From: Kangiella profundi
Lineage (GTDB): Bacteria > Pseudomonadota > Gammaproteobacteria > Enterobacterales > Kangiellaceae
Length of the DNA stretch: 64,000 nt
Direction: 5' to 3'
NCBI RefSeq assembly: GCF_002838765.1
Contig: NZ_CP025120.1
Span: 682,001 to 746,000 of the forward strand
Shown here: in pieces, positions 1 to 8,796 of the stretch
Numbering within the stretch: the stretch's first letter is position 1
Layout of the letters: the number at the start of each line of letters is the position of its first letter
Program-made: the position numbers and the translations under genes
The notes under the pieces: generated by a model
Databases searched by the model: none
Told to the model about the DNA's origin: nothing
Seen by the model: the letters and a program-made list of their open reading frames with translations, nothing else

Positions 1-1
1 A

Positions 2-661
2 ACACTAGAGTTTGTAATGAATGAAGCAAGTCGTGGAATTTATTTGCTCAACAATGCCAATTTCTACCAGGTCGAAAAGCTGCGACTGTTTGCTTTAATA
101 GAAGAGTCGTTGGTGCTCGATAAAGAGCGCGAACCTTTTACAGTGATTGGCACCGAAGTAGCGCGCACATTAGAGCTGGCTGGGCTGACTTTCAGCATGG
201 TGATTGATCGCATTGATCAGTTAAATGATGGACGTTTGCTAATTATCGATTATAAAACCGGGCAACCATCTTTAATGTCTTTGCTTCGTGATCCGATTGG
301 CGAACCACAGTTGTTGTTGTATGCCATATCCGAACAGCAATTGGGTGGAAATGTAGCAGGAATACTCTTTATGCAGGCCCACCTAAAAGCCTGCAAATAT
401 ATTGGCATGACTGACGATGAAGACATGCTATCCGGCGTAAAGGCATTAAAAGATACTCAGTACAATCCTTATGGTGAGACTTTTGAGCATGCCATTGCTC
501 AATGGCATGAGATGCTCGAGCAGTTAGCGCAGGACTTCAAAGATGGTAAAGCAAACTTGACCGAATACACGGGAGATTTTACTGACTACACCGCCATTAG
601 CCGTTGGGCGCAACGCTCGCAGGATGTTCAAGAAATAGTAGAGGGAGGTGGTCATGACTAA
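2..661 (+). CDS. PD-(D/E)XK nuclease family DNA repair protein, 3' part only
   Basis: The reading frame is open from the first bases, so the true start lies left of the window; the ATG at 17 is internal. The visible ~219 residues look like the C-terminal nuclease domain of an AddB-like (inactivated helicase plus nuclease) recombination protein. A RecB-type nuclease signature is seen as VIDRIDQL followed by IIDYKTG, which supplies the acidic and lysine residues of the PD-(D/E)XK site, and a later QLLLYAI helix. The stop overlaps the Shine-Dalgarno/start region of the next gene, a RecB/UvrD-like helicase-nuclease. The pair is therefore probably one operon acting in double-strand break end processing. 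The partner assignment rests on context and on this family's usual neighbourhood. Confidence 0.8.
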   Translation, partial: TLEFVMNEASRGIYLLNNANFYQVEKLRLFALIEESLVLDKEREPFTVIGTEVARTLELAGLTFSMVIDRIDQLNDGRLLIIDYKTGQPSLMSLLRDPIGEPQLLLYAISEQQLGGNVAGILFMQAHLKACKYIGMTDDEDMLSGVKALKDTQYNPYGETFEHAIAQWHEMLEQLAQDFKDGKANLTEYTGDFTDYTAISRWAQRSQDVQEIVEGGGHD

Positions 662-3600
662 TTTTATGGTACCACCCGATCAAAATGTCCGAGAACAAGC
701 GATAGATTATAGCCAGTCGTTTATTGTGCAGGCTCCAGCTGGTGCCGGTAAAACCAGTTTGTTAACACAGCGTATTCTCAATCTGCTTACCACGGTCGAT
801 AATCCGGAAGAAATTGTTGCGATTACCTTTACCCGCAAAGCTGCCGCAGAAATGCGCCATCGACTGATTGATGCTCTATTGTCTGCTAATGCTTCTGAGC
901 CTGATGCACCACATGATAAAACTACCTGGCAGTTGGCGCAAAAAGTGTTGCAACGTAACAATGAGTTTGGTTGGGGTTTACTTGAGAATAGTCATCGCCT
1001 GCGAATCATGACTTTCGATGCCATGTCGGGCATGATTGCTAATCAAATGCCATTGTTGAGTAAGCTTGGTGGCTCTTTGGGCATTACTGATTTTGCTGCT
1101 GAATCCTATCAGCGAGCGGCAGAGACAATCGTTAATTATCTCGATGATGAAGATTATGGGCCGCACATTTTAAAACTATTGGCTCATCTTGATAATCAGG
1201 TGGAAAAGTTGATCGGGCTGCTAGCTCAGATGCTGGCCAAGCGTGATCAGTGGCTGCGTTTATTGGGTGCTGGTGAGCTGGATATTGAGATCCTGCAGGA
1301 TGGCATTAACCAAATAGTTCAGTTACGACTGGAAGCTCTGCAGCAATTTCAAGCCAAACTGGAACACGGCACTTTCCTACAGGCGATTCATTTTGCCGCA
1401 GGTTTTTTAGAGCCTGGTCATGAGCTTGAGGCATTAAAGAATGTGACTCAGTTGCCCGAATTTAACTTTACTCATATTCGTGAGTGGCAGGCGATAGCTG
1501 AATTCTGTCTGGTCAAAGCTGGTACCTTTAAGAAGCAACTGAATAAAAAGATTGGCTTGTTGGCCGATGGCGATCTACAAGGTGAAGATAAGAAAACGGG
1601 TAAGCAAATCAAAGCCGATCTTAAAGAGCTGTTCCAGGATTGGTCAGAGATTCCTGAATTTGCTGAAACTCTAAACGATATCCGCAGCTTACCGAGTGCA
1701 GATTACAGTGAAGAACAGCAGCAGATTTTATATTCATTGTTACACCTGCTAAGACTGGTTACGGTCGAACTGACCGTTGATTTTCAATCAAACGCCGAAG
1801 CAGACTTTATTGAAATAGCCTTGGCTGCAGATCGTGCTCTGGGTTATTTCGATGAGCCATCCGAGCTGGCACTGAAACTTGATTATAAGATCAAACATCT
1901 GTTGGTTGATGAGTTTCAGGATACTTCCTTCACTCAATACCAACTGCTGAACAAACTGATTGCTGGCTGGCAACCGGGTGATGGTCGAACCTTGTTTCTG
2001 GTCGGTGACCCGATGCAGTCGATCTATAGATTCCGAGAAGCTAACGTGGGTCTTTTTATTAAAACTCAACAGGAGGGCATTAACGGCTTTCCGCTAACAT
2101 CATTACAGTTAACGGCCAACTTCCGTTCGTCACCTGCGATTATTAACTGGGTTAATCGACGCTTTGAAGCTATCTTTCCTAAGCATGATGATGTGCTGTT
2201 AGGCGCGGTCAGTTACAGTCCAGCAGAGGCAATGAAGCCGCAGGGCGAGCAGGACTTTGTGGACTTCCTAACAAACTTTGATCAGCCTGGATGGAGCGAA
2301 GCTGAGTATACCGCTCAAAGTGTGCAGCGTATCTTGAAACAGGACCCCAAAGGTTCGATTGCTGTGCTGGTCCGTGGTCGGGCTCACGCTCAGGATATCA
2401 TGCAGCAGTTTCGTGAGTCGGGAGTCAGTTATTACGCCAAGGATATGGAGTACCTTTCGCACAAAAGTTGTGTCACAGATTTGATGATGCTATGCCGTCT
2501 GTTATTACAACCACAAGATGGCATTGCCTGGACAGCCTTGCTCAAATCCCCTTATGTAGGGGTGACCTTGAATGACCTTAGCCATCTTCAACAGCGATTT
2601 AATCATCACTATTGGAAATTATTAGAAGAGTTTGAAGCGGTAGATGAACTGACTGAACCAGCAAAAATTGCCTTACTTAGATTAAGGCCTGTTTTGAGCA
2701 GTGCTATAGCCAATGCAGGGCGTAAACCCTTAAGTCAGTTATTGGAATCCTGCTGGATGGCACTTGGTGGACCAAGTGCTTTATTGAGTCAGGATGAGCT
2801 TGAAGATGTGTATGCAGTATTTAATTTACTGATTGAGTTGGAGGCCGACGAATGGCCAATAACTTTCGAGCGGATTCAGGCGGCGTTAGCTGAGTTATAC
2901 GCCAATCAACAGGCGGACAAGGCACAGGTCGAGATTATGACCATGCATAAATCCAAAGGGCTCGAGTTTGATACGGTTATCTTGCCCTCGTTACAGAGAC
3001 AGAAAAGGGCCGACAGTCATCAATTGTTGCTGTGGGAAGAGTTTACATCTCATGGCCAGCAAGGCTATTTATTGGCACCGATTCAGGCGGCAGAACAGCA
3101 GGAGCCAATTTATCAATTGGCTCGTGATATTCAAAGTAAAAAGGCCGCCTTTGAAGATGCTCGTTTATTGTATGTAGCTGCAACACGTGCCAAGAAACGC
3201 CTGTTGCTTAGCTGTGAACTAAAGCTGAAATACGATGAAGAAAAAGGTGGTGGCGAGCCAGGTAAGGGTTCAAAGGAGGGCTGGTCTTACAGTTCCATTG
3301 ATAAGCGCTCTTTGCTGTATTACTTACTGCCCCACTATGAAAACACCATTAATAGAAAGTTCGAAGAGATCATCGGTAAACTGGGTGAATTAAGTGAACA
3401 GGTTGACGCTCCAAGCTTTTACGATGGCTGGTATCGTCTGAATCAACAGTGGCAGCCACCTGAGATTGATAACCAGATCAGTATTCAGGACAAAGACCTC
3501 ATAGAGCGTGAAGCACTGGATTTTGACTGGGCCAGTGATGTGGCACGAGTCGTTGGTCTGGTTGTGCACAGGCAGTTGGAGTTGATTGGTTTGGGACGAC

Positions 3601-4061
3601 AAAGCTTTGAACGGTTGGAAAAGGAGCATTTTAAAGGCCTGTTACCGCAACTCACGGAATTCCTGTCATCCGAACAGGAAGTCCAGCTGGCATTTGATAA
3701 AACTATAAAAGCTTTAAGAAATACCATGCGGGATCAAAAAGGACAGTGGCTTCTTAAACCGCATAAGGATGCTGTCTGCGAATGGGAGCTTACTGGTATG
3801 GTAGCCGATGAGCAGGGCCGGTCTGTGGTACGAAACTTTATTATTGACCGTAGCTTTGTTGATGATGCAGGTGTTCGTTGGATTGTCGATTACAAAACCG
3901 GTGACCATCAGGGCCAGGATATTGAAAACTTTATTGCATCGGAACGAGAGCGTTATGCGCCGCAACTTACTCAATATAAAGAGCTGGTCAGTCGAATAGA
4001 ACAAAGACCTATTAAAACAGCATTGTACTTTCCGATGCTCAAGCGATTTGAGGAATTATAA
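654..4061 (+). CDS. UvrD/RecB-like ATP-dependent helicase-nuclease (exonuclease V beta-like)
   Basis: A 1135-residue superfamily 1A DNA helicase fused to a nuclease. Motifs in order: Walker A APAGAGKTS at about residues 27-35, TFTRKAAAEMR (Ia), LLVDEFQDT (Walker B), LVGDPMQSIYRFREA (motif III), TANFRSS (IV), TMHKSKGLEFD (V) and YVAATRAKKRL (VI). The C-terminal end carries FIIDRSF, IVDYKTG and QLTQYKEL, a RecB-family PD-(D/E)XK nuclease. It should unwind and resect DNA ends together with the upstream nuclease, as AddA does with AddB. GTG at 648 is in frame, but ATG 654 is preferred because GGAGGT at 644-649 sits 4 bases upstream of it. No RecC or RecD gene is adjacent. Confidence 0.9.
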   Translation: MTNFMVPPDQNVREQAIDYSQSFIVQAPAGAGKTSLLTQRILNLLTTVDNPEEIVAITFTRKAAAEMRHRLIDALLSANASEPDAPHDKTTWQLAQKVLQRNNEFGWGLLENSHRLRIMTFDAMSGMIANQMPLLSKLGGSLGITDFAAESYQRAAETIVNYLDDEDYGPHILKLLAHLDNQVEKLIGLLAQMLAKRDQWLRLLGAGELDIEILQDGINQIVQLRLEALQQFQAKLEHGTFLQAIHFAAGFLEPGHELEALKNVTQLPEFNFTHIREWQAIAEFCLVKAGTFKKQLNKKIGLLADGDLQGEDKKTGKQIKADLKELFQDWSEIPEFAETLNDIRSLPSADYSEEQQQILYSLLHLLRLVTVELTVDFQSNAEADFIEIALAADRALGYFDEPSELALKLDYKIKHLLVDEFQDTSFTQYQLLNKLIAGWQPGDGRTLFLVGDPMQSIYRFREANVGLFIKTQQEGINGFPLTSLQLTANFRSSPAIINWVNRRFEAIFPKHDDVLLGAVSYSPAEAMKPQGEQDFVDFLTNFDQPGWSEAEYTAQSVQRILKQDPKGSIAVLVRGRAHAQDIMQQFRESGVSYYAKDMEYLSHKSCVTDLMMLCRLLLQPQDGIAWTALLKSPYVGVTLNDLSHLQQRFNHHYWKLLEEFEAVDELTEPAKIALLRLRPVLSSAIANAGRKPLSQLLESCWMALGGPSALLSQDELEDVYAVFNLLIELEADEWPITFERIQAALAELYANQQADKAQVEIMTMHKSKGLEFDTVILPSLQRQKRADSHQLLLWEEFTSHGQQGYLLAPIQAAEQQEPIYQLARDIQSKKAAFEDARLLYVAATRAKKRLLLSCELKLKYDEEKGGGEPGKGSKEGWSYSSIDKRSLLYYLLPHYENTINRKFEEIIGKLGELSEQVDAPSFYDGWYRLNQQWQPPEIDNQISIQDKDLIEREALDFDWASDVARVVGLVVHRQLELIGLGRQSFERLEKEHFKGLLPQLTEFLSSEQEVQLAFDKTIKALRNTMRDQKGQWLLKPHKDAVCEWELTGMVADEQGRSVVRNFIIDRSFVDDAGVRWIVDYKTGDHQGQDIENFIASERERYAPQLTQYKELVSRIEQRPIKTALYFPMLKRFEEL

Positions 4062-4062
4062 A

Positions 4063-4605
4063 TTGAATAAAAACACCATAGACACTGGACGATTACTATT
4101 AAGACCCTTTGATGCATCAGATCTGGATGATTATCTTGAGTATGCTCTTGACCCAGAAGTGATGAAATATATTCGTCCGGTGGGTGATCCCAAAGTTGCG
4201 CGTGAGATGTTTTTGAGTCATGCCGGTGACTGGACAGGAGAAGAGGGACGATGGATGGGTGCTGCAGTCGTCCTCAAAGATACTGGAAAAATGATTGGTG
4301 ACGTTGGCTTTCGTTACAAAAGCAAACAGCATCAGCAAATAGAGATTGGTTATAAATTTAACCGTCATTTTCAAGGACATGGTTATGGCTCTGAGGCTTT
4401 ACAGGCTCTCTTGAAGTTAATTGTTCGTGACTGGCCATTTCATAAGCTAGTGGCCTATTGTGAACCGAGAAATATAGCTTCCTGGAAGCTGATGGAAAAA
4501 ATTGGCATGCAGAGAGAGGGATATTTTCAGGAAAACTTTAACTTTGATGGGCGTTGGCAAAACGAAGTGGCTTATGGCGTTTTGAAAAGAAATTTGAAAC
4601 TTTAA
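4063..4605 (+). CDS. GNAT family N-acetyltransferase (RimJ/RimL-like)
   Basis: About 180 residues. It starts TGRLLLRPF, typical of the RimJ/RimL/SpeG-like acetyltransferase group, with the acetyl-CoA binding region around QGHGYGSEALQAL and the C-terminal NIASWKLMEKIGMQREG stretch common to this group. The substrate (ribosomal protein, amine or antibiotic) cannot be told from sequence. The probable start is UUG at 4063, preceded by GAGGAA at 4050-4055; an in-frame TTG at 4048 would overlap the helicase gene. The stop of the upstream gene is 1 base away, so it is probably the third gene of that operon. It ends just before a terminator. Confidence 0.85.
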   Translation: MNKNTIDTGRLLLRPFDASDLDDYLEYALDPEVMKYIRPVGDPKVAREMFLSHAGDWTGEEGRWMGAAVVLKDTGKMIGDVGFRYKSKQHQQIEIGYKFNRHFQGHGYGSEALQALLKLIVRDWPFHKLVAYCEPRNIASWKLMEKIGMQREGYFQENFNFDGRWQNEVAYGVLKRNLKL

Positions 4606-4616
4606 GTATCAGCAAT

Positions 4617-4643
4617 AAAAAAGGAGCCGAAGCTCCTTTTTTT
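4617..4643. terminator. Bidirectional Rho-independent terminator
   Basis: GGAGC, a CGAA loop and GCTCC, flanked by an A-run on the left and a run of seven T on the right. It lies between the convergent acetyltransferase and DUF885 genes and can serve both strands. Confidence 0.85.
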
Positions 4644-4674
4644 GTGTGCCTAAGCTTTTTGTATACCTAGATTA

Positions 4675-6519
4675 TCAGGCTTCATTGAGTTGCGAATCAA
4701 TCCACTCACGGATTTTAGTTTCCAGTACTGGCATCGGCACAGCACCATCCACTAAAACTTCTCGATGGAATGCTTTTATTTCAAACTTATCGCCAAGCTT
4801 TCGCTCTGCTTCCGCTCTCAAGTTGCTGATAATTCGTTGACCAACTTTATAGGACACTGCCTGACCTGGCCAAGCGATGTAACGTTCAACCTCTGAGACT
4901 ACATCAGTATCAGCCATTGACGAATTAGCCATCATGTAATCAATGGCATCTTGGCGTGACCAGCCTTTTGCATGAAGTCCTGTATCAACGACCAGTCGCA
5001 TGGCGCGTAGCATTTCATCGCTCAAACGACCATAGTATTGCATTGGGTCAGTGAACATACCCATTTCCTTACCGATGGATTCAGCATACAGTGCCCAACC
5101 TTCACTGAAAACACTCAAGCCCCCAAAACGGCGGAACATCGGCAGGCCTTCAATCTCCTGTTGCAAGGATATCTGGAAGTGGTGGCCTGGTGCTGCTTCA
5201 TGAATGGACAGTGTTTCCATGCCAAATTTTGGCTGGCCCTTTAAGTTAAAGGTATTAACGTAGAAAATACCAGGACGTGAGCCATCGGGCGAACCTGCCA
5301 TGTAAGAAGCCCCAGCTGCAGATTCGGCGCGGAAGGCTTCTACTGCGCGAACTTCGTAATCGGTTTTAGGTGCTATATCGAACATGCTCGGCAATAACTT
5401 GTTTACCTTGGCCTGTAAATCTCGATAGCCCTGCAACAAATCTTCTTCGTTGTCATAGTAAAACTCTGGGTTGGCCTGAACATACTTGAACCAGTCTTCC
5501 AGAGTACCCTCAAAGCCAACTTGTGCCATTACCTGTTCCATCTCAGCGCGGATACGAGCAACTTCGTCGAGCCCAAACTGATGAATTTCTTCTGCCGTCA
5601 GATCGGTAGTGGTGTAGGTTTTAAGTTGATAGTTGTACCAGGCTTCACCATTAGGTTGCTCACTTAAACCGAAGCTATCCCGTGCATGCTGCATGTAATC
5701 GTCTTTAATGTAGTCATGTAGATTTTTATAGGCAGGAACTAATTTCTCAACGATTGCCTGCTTGTAAGCTGCTTCAAGACGCTTCTTGTCTTCGTCAGAA
5801 AAATCTTCAGGCATATTCGTTATTGGGGTATAGAAAATGCTCTGTGTTGGATCTTCAACTACGTGGGCAGCCAGTTGTGGGATAACCTTTTGCATAAGAG
5901 CTTTTGGCTGAACAACTTTTTTCTCAATTCCCTGATTCATGTTGGTAATAGCTTGCTCCATAATTGCAACGCCACCATCAACACGTTTCAGCCAGTTTTC
6001 GTAATCTTCCACTGTTTTAAATGGTTGGAAGCTTTGGCCAGAACCCAGCTGGGCAAAAAAGTTTGCGATATTGCTGGACTGATTAATTGGAATTAAGTGG
6101 CCCGGAAACTGCTCGCCGTTGAGGCTGTGTTCCGAGTTGTATATGTAAATGTCATAGCTAAGGCGATCTTGACCAGTTAACAGCTTTCGATCAATCTGCC
6201 TTACTTTGTCTAACCACTCGACGGTGAAGTCGTGACTTTTCTTACGAAACTCAGGTGATAAGAAATTGGGTAACTTGTCGTTATATCCGTGTACCCCAAT
6301 AGCTGTTGCCTGGATTGGATTAAGAGCCAGACTTGCCTGGAATTGTTGCTCGAATATTTGATTAAGCGCTTTAGAAGCTTCTTCCGTGGTCATCGTTTGT
6401 TCTGACTGACTCTGTGTCACTTCTGCAGTAGCAGTTTTTGTTGTTGTCTGTTCTTGCTCATTGCTACAGCCATAAAGTACTAAAGCCAGACTAAGACTTA
6501 CTAGGGTTATTTTGGTCAT
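4675..6519 (-). CDS. DUF885 family peptidase-like lipoprotein
   Basis: A 614-residue DUF885 protein. The N-terminus is a lipoprotein signal (hydrophobic stretch then LVLYGC, with Cys at about residue 18), so it is probably membrane-anchored and faces the periplasm. A HEAAPGHHFQ motif near residue 440 and a later EGWALYAESIG stretch form the predicted zinc-binding metallopeptidase-like centre. The family is thought to contain carboxypeptidase-type zinc enzymes, but substrates are mostly unknown. It is a clear paralog of the gene at 10928-12775, sharing PSPDGSRPGIFYVNT-like and GLHAKGWSR blocks. It is transcribed alone, and a thioesterase-like gene diverges from it. Confidence 0.88.
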   Translation of the reverse strand: MTKITLVSLSLALVLYGCSNEQEQTTTKTATAEVTQSQSEQTMTTEEASKALNQIFEQQFQASLALNPIQATAIGVHGYNDKLPNFLSPEFRKKSHDFTVEWLDKVRQIDRKLLTGQDRLSYDIYIYNSEHSLNGEQFPGHLIPINQSSNIANFFAQLGSGQSFQPFKTVEDYENWLKRVDGGVAIMEQAITNMNQGIEKKVVQPKALMQKVIPQLAAHVVEDPTQSIFYTPITNMPEDFSDEDKKRLEAAYKQAIVEKLVPAYKNLHDYIKDDYMQHARDSFGLSEQPNGEAWYNYQLKTYTTTDLTAEEIHQFGLDEVARIRAEMEQVMAQVGFEGTLEDWFKYVQANPEFYYDNEEDLLQGYRDLQAKVNKLLPSMFDIAPKTDYEVRAVEAFRAESAAGASYMAGSPDGSRPGIFYVNTFNLKGQPKFGMETLSIHEAAPGHHFQISLQQEIEGLPMFRRFGGLSVFSEGWALYAESIGKEMGMFTDPMQYYGRLSDEMLRAMRLVVDTGLHAKGWSRQDAIDYMMANSSMADTDVVSEVERYIAWPGQAVSYKVGQRIISNLRAEAERKLGDKFEIKAFHREVLVDGAVPMPVLETKIREWIDSQLNEA

Positions 6520-6635
6520 ATTATTTTCCTGAATCTTTCCTCTCGAGCTAAGAACATTAGCACTAAATTATTGAAGAGGATATGATTTGTAATATCTGTT
6601 TACAAATAGGCCACAAGGCCCATAAAGGCATTAAT

Positions 6636-7154
6636 ATGAATGACACTGTTTCTTCCAGTAAAGCATTGGCGGATAACCGTCTGGCTAAAGTTGTTAAGTT
6701 CATCCAGTCATACCCAAAGTTTATACGGGGCTTCCTGCTTAACTTTGTGATTAGAAAAACTGTGAAGTTGGTGGGCACAGCCAAAATAGAAGTGTTAAAA
6801 CTGACTAAGGATGAATCGATATTCCGAATTCAGAACCGCAAGAAAGTACAGAATCATATAGGTACCGTTCATGCTGCGGCCATGGCTCTCATCGCTGAAA
6901 CCGCCACCGGTATGGTGGTAGGGATGAATGTTCCAGATGATAAGTATTTGGTGATAAAGACCCTGAAAGTTGACTTCATGAAAAGGGCTGTTGGAAGTTT
7001 AACTGCCAGGGCAAACCTGACAGAAGAACAGCGCCAATCGATTTTGAGCGAAGAAAAAGGAGAGGTAAATGTGGCGGTAAGCGTTATGGATGAGGAAAAC
7101 AAGGAGCCGATTGAGTGCACCATGATATGGGCCTGGACCCCAAAGAGGCGTTGA
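6636..7154 (+). CDS. DUF4442/hotdog-fold thioesterase-like protein
   Basis: About 172 residues. The central block NHIGTVHAAAMALIAETATG, then LVIKTLKVDFMKRAVG, matches the DUF4442 branch of PaaI-like hotdog proteins, where the G-x-x-H-x-x-A-x-x-x-x-x-E region lines the acyl-CoA site. Hydrolysis of an acyl-CoA is the likely activity; the actual substrate is unknown. ATG 6636 is chosen because AAAGG at 6624-6628 is well spaced. An in-frame ATG at 6582 has a purine-rich GAAGAGGA only one or two bases away, which is too close, but it would add 18 residues. Confidence 0.75.
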   Translation: MNDTVSSSKALADNRLAKVVKFIQSYPKFIRGFLLNFVIRKTVKLVGTAKIEVLKLTKDESIFRIQNRKKVQNHIGTVHAAAMALIAETATGMVVGMNVPDDKYLVIKTLKVDFMKRAVGSLTARANLTEEQRQSILSEEKGEVNVAVSVMDEENKEPIECTMIWAWTPKRR

Positions 7155-7283
7155 GAAAGCAGGAGTTTTAACAATAAAAGCACTGTGTTAGTGCAATTTG
7201 GGTATGCAGTAAGCATCAGATTGGTTAAAATATCGCCCTTTTGCGCCTGCGCAAACTCATTCATTACAAGTACTAATTTGAAT

Positions 7284-8382
7284 ATGTTGGAAGTAAACCC
7301 TATCCGTGAACAATTGAAAGATATGTCTGAGCGTGTTGAAACGCTTAGGGGGTATCTTTGACTTTGATACAAAGCAAGAAAGGCTTGTAGAAGTCGAGCG
7401 CGAGCTTGAGCAGCCCGATGTCTGGAATGACCAGGAAAGAGCTCAGTCTCTTGGCCAGGAAAGAGCCAAGCTGGAAGCCGTCGTTAACACCATAAAAGAT
7501 CTTGAGACAGGTATAGCCGATAATCAGGAGTTGCTTGAGTTATCCGTTGAAGAGGATGATGCTGATAGCGTCACCGAGATTGAGAATGAAGTAAAACAAC
7601 TGAATGCCAGTCTTGAAAAGCTAGAATTCCGTCGAATGTTTTCTGGCGAAATGGATGAAAATAACGCCTACCTTGATATCCAGGCGGGTTCAGGCGGCAC
7701 CGAAGCCCAGGACTGGGCCAGCATGTTGTTAAGAATGTACCTTCGCTGGTGTGAAAGCCGAGGGTTTAAAGCCGAAGTGACTGAAGAGTCAGATGGTGAT
7801 GTAGCTGGAATTAAAAGTGCTACTATCAGAGTCGAAGGCGAATATGCTTATGGCTGGTTGAGAACGGAAACCGGTGTTCACCGTTTGGTGAGAAAGTCTC
7901 CATTTGACTCAGGCAATCGTCGCCATACTTCCTTTGCATCGGTATTTGTCTATCCCGAAGTTGACGATGATATTGATATCGAGGTTAATCCGGCAGACTT
8001 ACGAGTAGATACTTACCGTGCCAGTGGCGCCGGTGGTCAGCACGTCAACAAAACCGATTCTGCGATACGCTTAACGCACATTCCGACTGGAATTGTGGTG
8101 CAATGTCAGAATGATCGCTCTCAGCACAAAAATCGTGCTCAGGCGATGAGTATGATGAAAGCCAAGCTCTATGAGCTTGAGATGCAAAAGCAGCGAGAAG
8201 AGCAGCAGGCCCTGGAAGATACTAAGTCCGATATTGGCTGGGGCAGCCAGATTCGATCTTATGTATTGGATCAGTCGCGGATTAAGGATCTACGTACCGG
8301 ACATGAATCAAGTAATACTCAGGCGGTTTTGGATGGAGATTTGGACAGCTTTATCGAAGCCTCGCTCAAAGCAGGCGTTTAA
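7284..8382 (+). CDS. prfB: Peptide chain release factor 2, with programmed +1 frameshift
   Basis: RF2 catalyses peptide release at UGA and UAA stops. The gene is in two frames: 7284-7358 (25 codons), then +1 to 7360-8382, giving 365 residues, the same length as the E. coli protein. At the junction the sequence AGG GGG TAT CTT TGA C gives an internal Shine-Dalgarno, a slippery CUU and an in-frame UGA at 7359-7361. The second frame carries the SPF tripeptide ([10 protein letters not shown]) for stop recognition and the GGQ motif at residues 250-252 that enters the peptidyl transferase centre. RF2 autoregulates: when it is scarce, ribosomes pause at UGA and shift. lysS follows about 415 bases later, the usual prfB-lysS order. 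Confidence 0.97.
7345..7362 (+). promoter_or_regulatory. prfB: prfB programmed +1 frameshift site
   Basis: AGGGGG (Shine-Dalgarno-like), TAT, CTT and the TGA stop at 7359-7361 followed by C. This is the classical RF2 autoregulatory shift signal. The downstream frame resumes with GAC at 7360. Confidence 0.97.
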
Positions 8383-8509
8383 CTTCAGCGCTTTGTGCGT
8401 TGTAATTGCTTTGTTAAAACTTTTTAAGCGGAGCAGTCACCTACTAAAAGTAGGCTCCGGCCATCGCTAAAAAGTTTTGCCGCGCACTTACTTAGCAAAA
8501 ACGCTGAAG
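8383..8509. repeat. Long imperfect palindrome directly after prfB
   Basis: The element begins at the base after the prfB stop. Perfect arm ends acttcagcg (8382-8390) and cgctgaagt (8502-8510) enclose a second pair, aaaactttttaagcg (8416-8430) against cgctaaaaagtttt (8465-8478), then ggagc/gctcc and a tip cctac-taaaa-gtagg at 8440-8454. There is no long T-run after the hairpin, so it is not a standard terminator, though it could stabilise the prfB mRNA 3' end. Confidence 0.75.
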
Positions 8510-8562
8510 TGGTTCAGAAGGGAGCTGTATCTGCTGCCCACAAACGCTCTAAAAGTGAGGCA

Positions 8563-8623
8563 AGTAGGCTCCGGCCCTCGCTAAAAAAGTTTTGCCTCGC
8601 ACTTACTTAGTAAAAGTGCTGAG
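8563..8623. repeat. Second copy of the right half of the prfB palindrome
   Basis: The 61 bases at 8563-8623 repeat 8449-8509 with few differences, starting agtaggctccggcc. The copies are offset by 114 bases. A weaker left arm, ctaaaagtgaggcaa at 8549-8563, can pair with ttgcctcgcacttacttag at 8592-8610. It is probably a partial duplication of the same palindromic element. Confidence 0.7.
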
Positions 8624-8630
8624 GTAGCGT

Positions 8631-8653
8631 GTAGGAGCCACCTGTGGTCGCTC
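8631..8653 (+). repeat. REP-like hairpin with GTAG head
   Basis: GTAG at 8631-8634 is followed by GAGCCACC, a TGT loop and GGTCGCTC, an eight-base stem with one mismatch. A GTAG tetranucleotide beside a short imperfect palindrome is the form of REP sequences mobilised by RAYT transposases. No RAYT gene is in the window. Confidence 0.5.
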
Positions 8654-8796
8654 GATTTTGAACGCGAATTCAAGGTTAGCTTAACCAGGATAATGTTTGG
8701 ACAAATTGAAAGTGTTTTGACATTTTTATCACATCAAAAATTTAATATTGAAAACGTAACTAGTTATTTAACGGTAAATTGAGGTAATAAACGAAA

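Larger units (their letters stand above)
8383..8796. other. 414-base gap between prfB and lysS
   Basis: It holds the two palindromic copies and the REP-like hairpin in its first 270 bases. The last 140 bases are AT-rich and should carry the lysS promoter. A TTGACA at 8717-8722 is seen, but TAATAT at 8743-8748 is 20 bases away, too far for a convincing sigma-70 pair. No coding potential was found. Confidence 0.6.

Noticed and set aside
7333..7372. prfB looks broken, with a UGA in frame at codon 26
   Set aside because: The sequence is the canonical RF2 programmed frameshift signal and the second frame is full length with SPF and GGQ motifs; it is not a pseudogene.
6869..7372. 167-residue ORF on the minus strand
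   Set aside because: Antisense shadow of the thioesterase-like gene and prfB start; no family features, no start signal.
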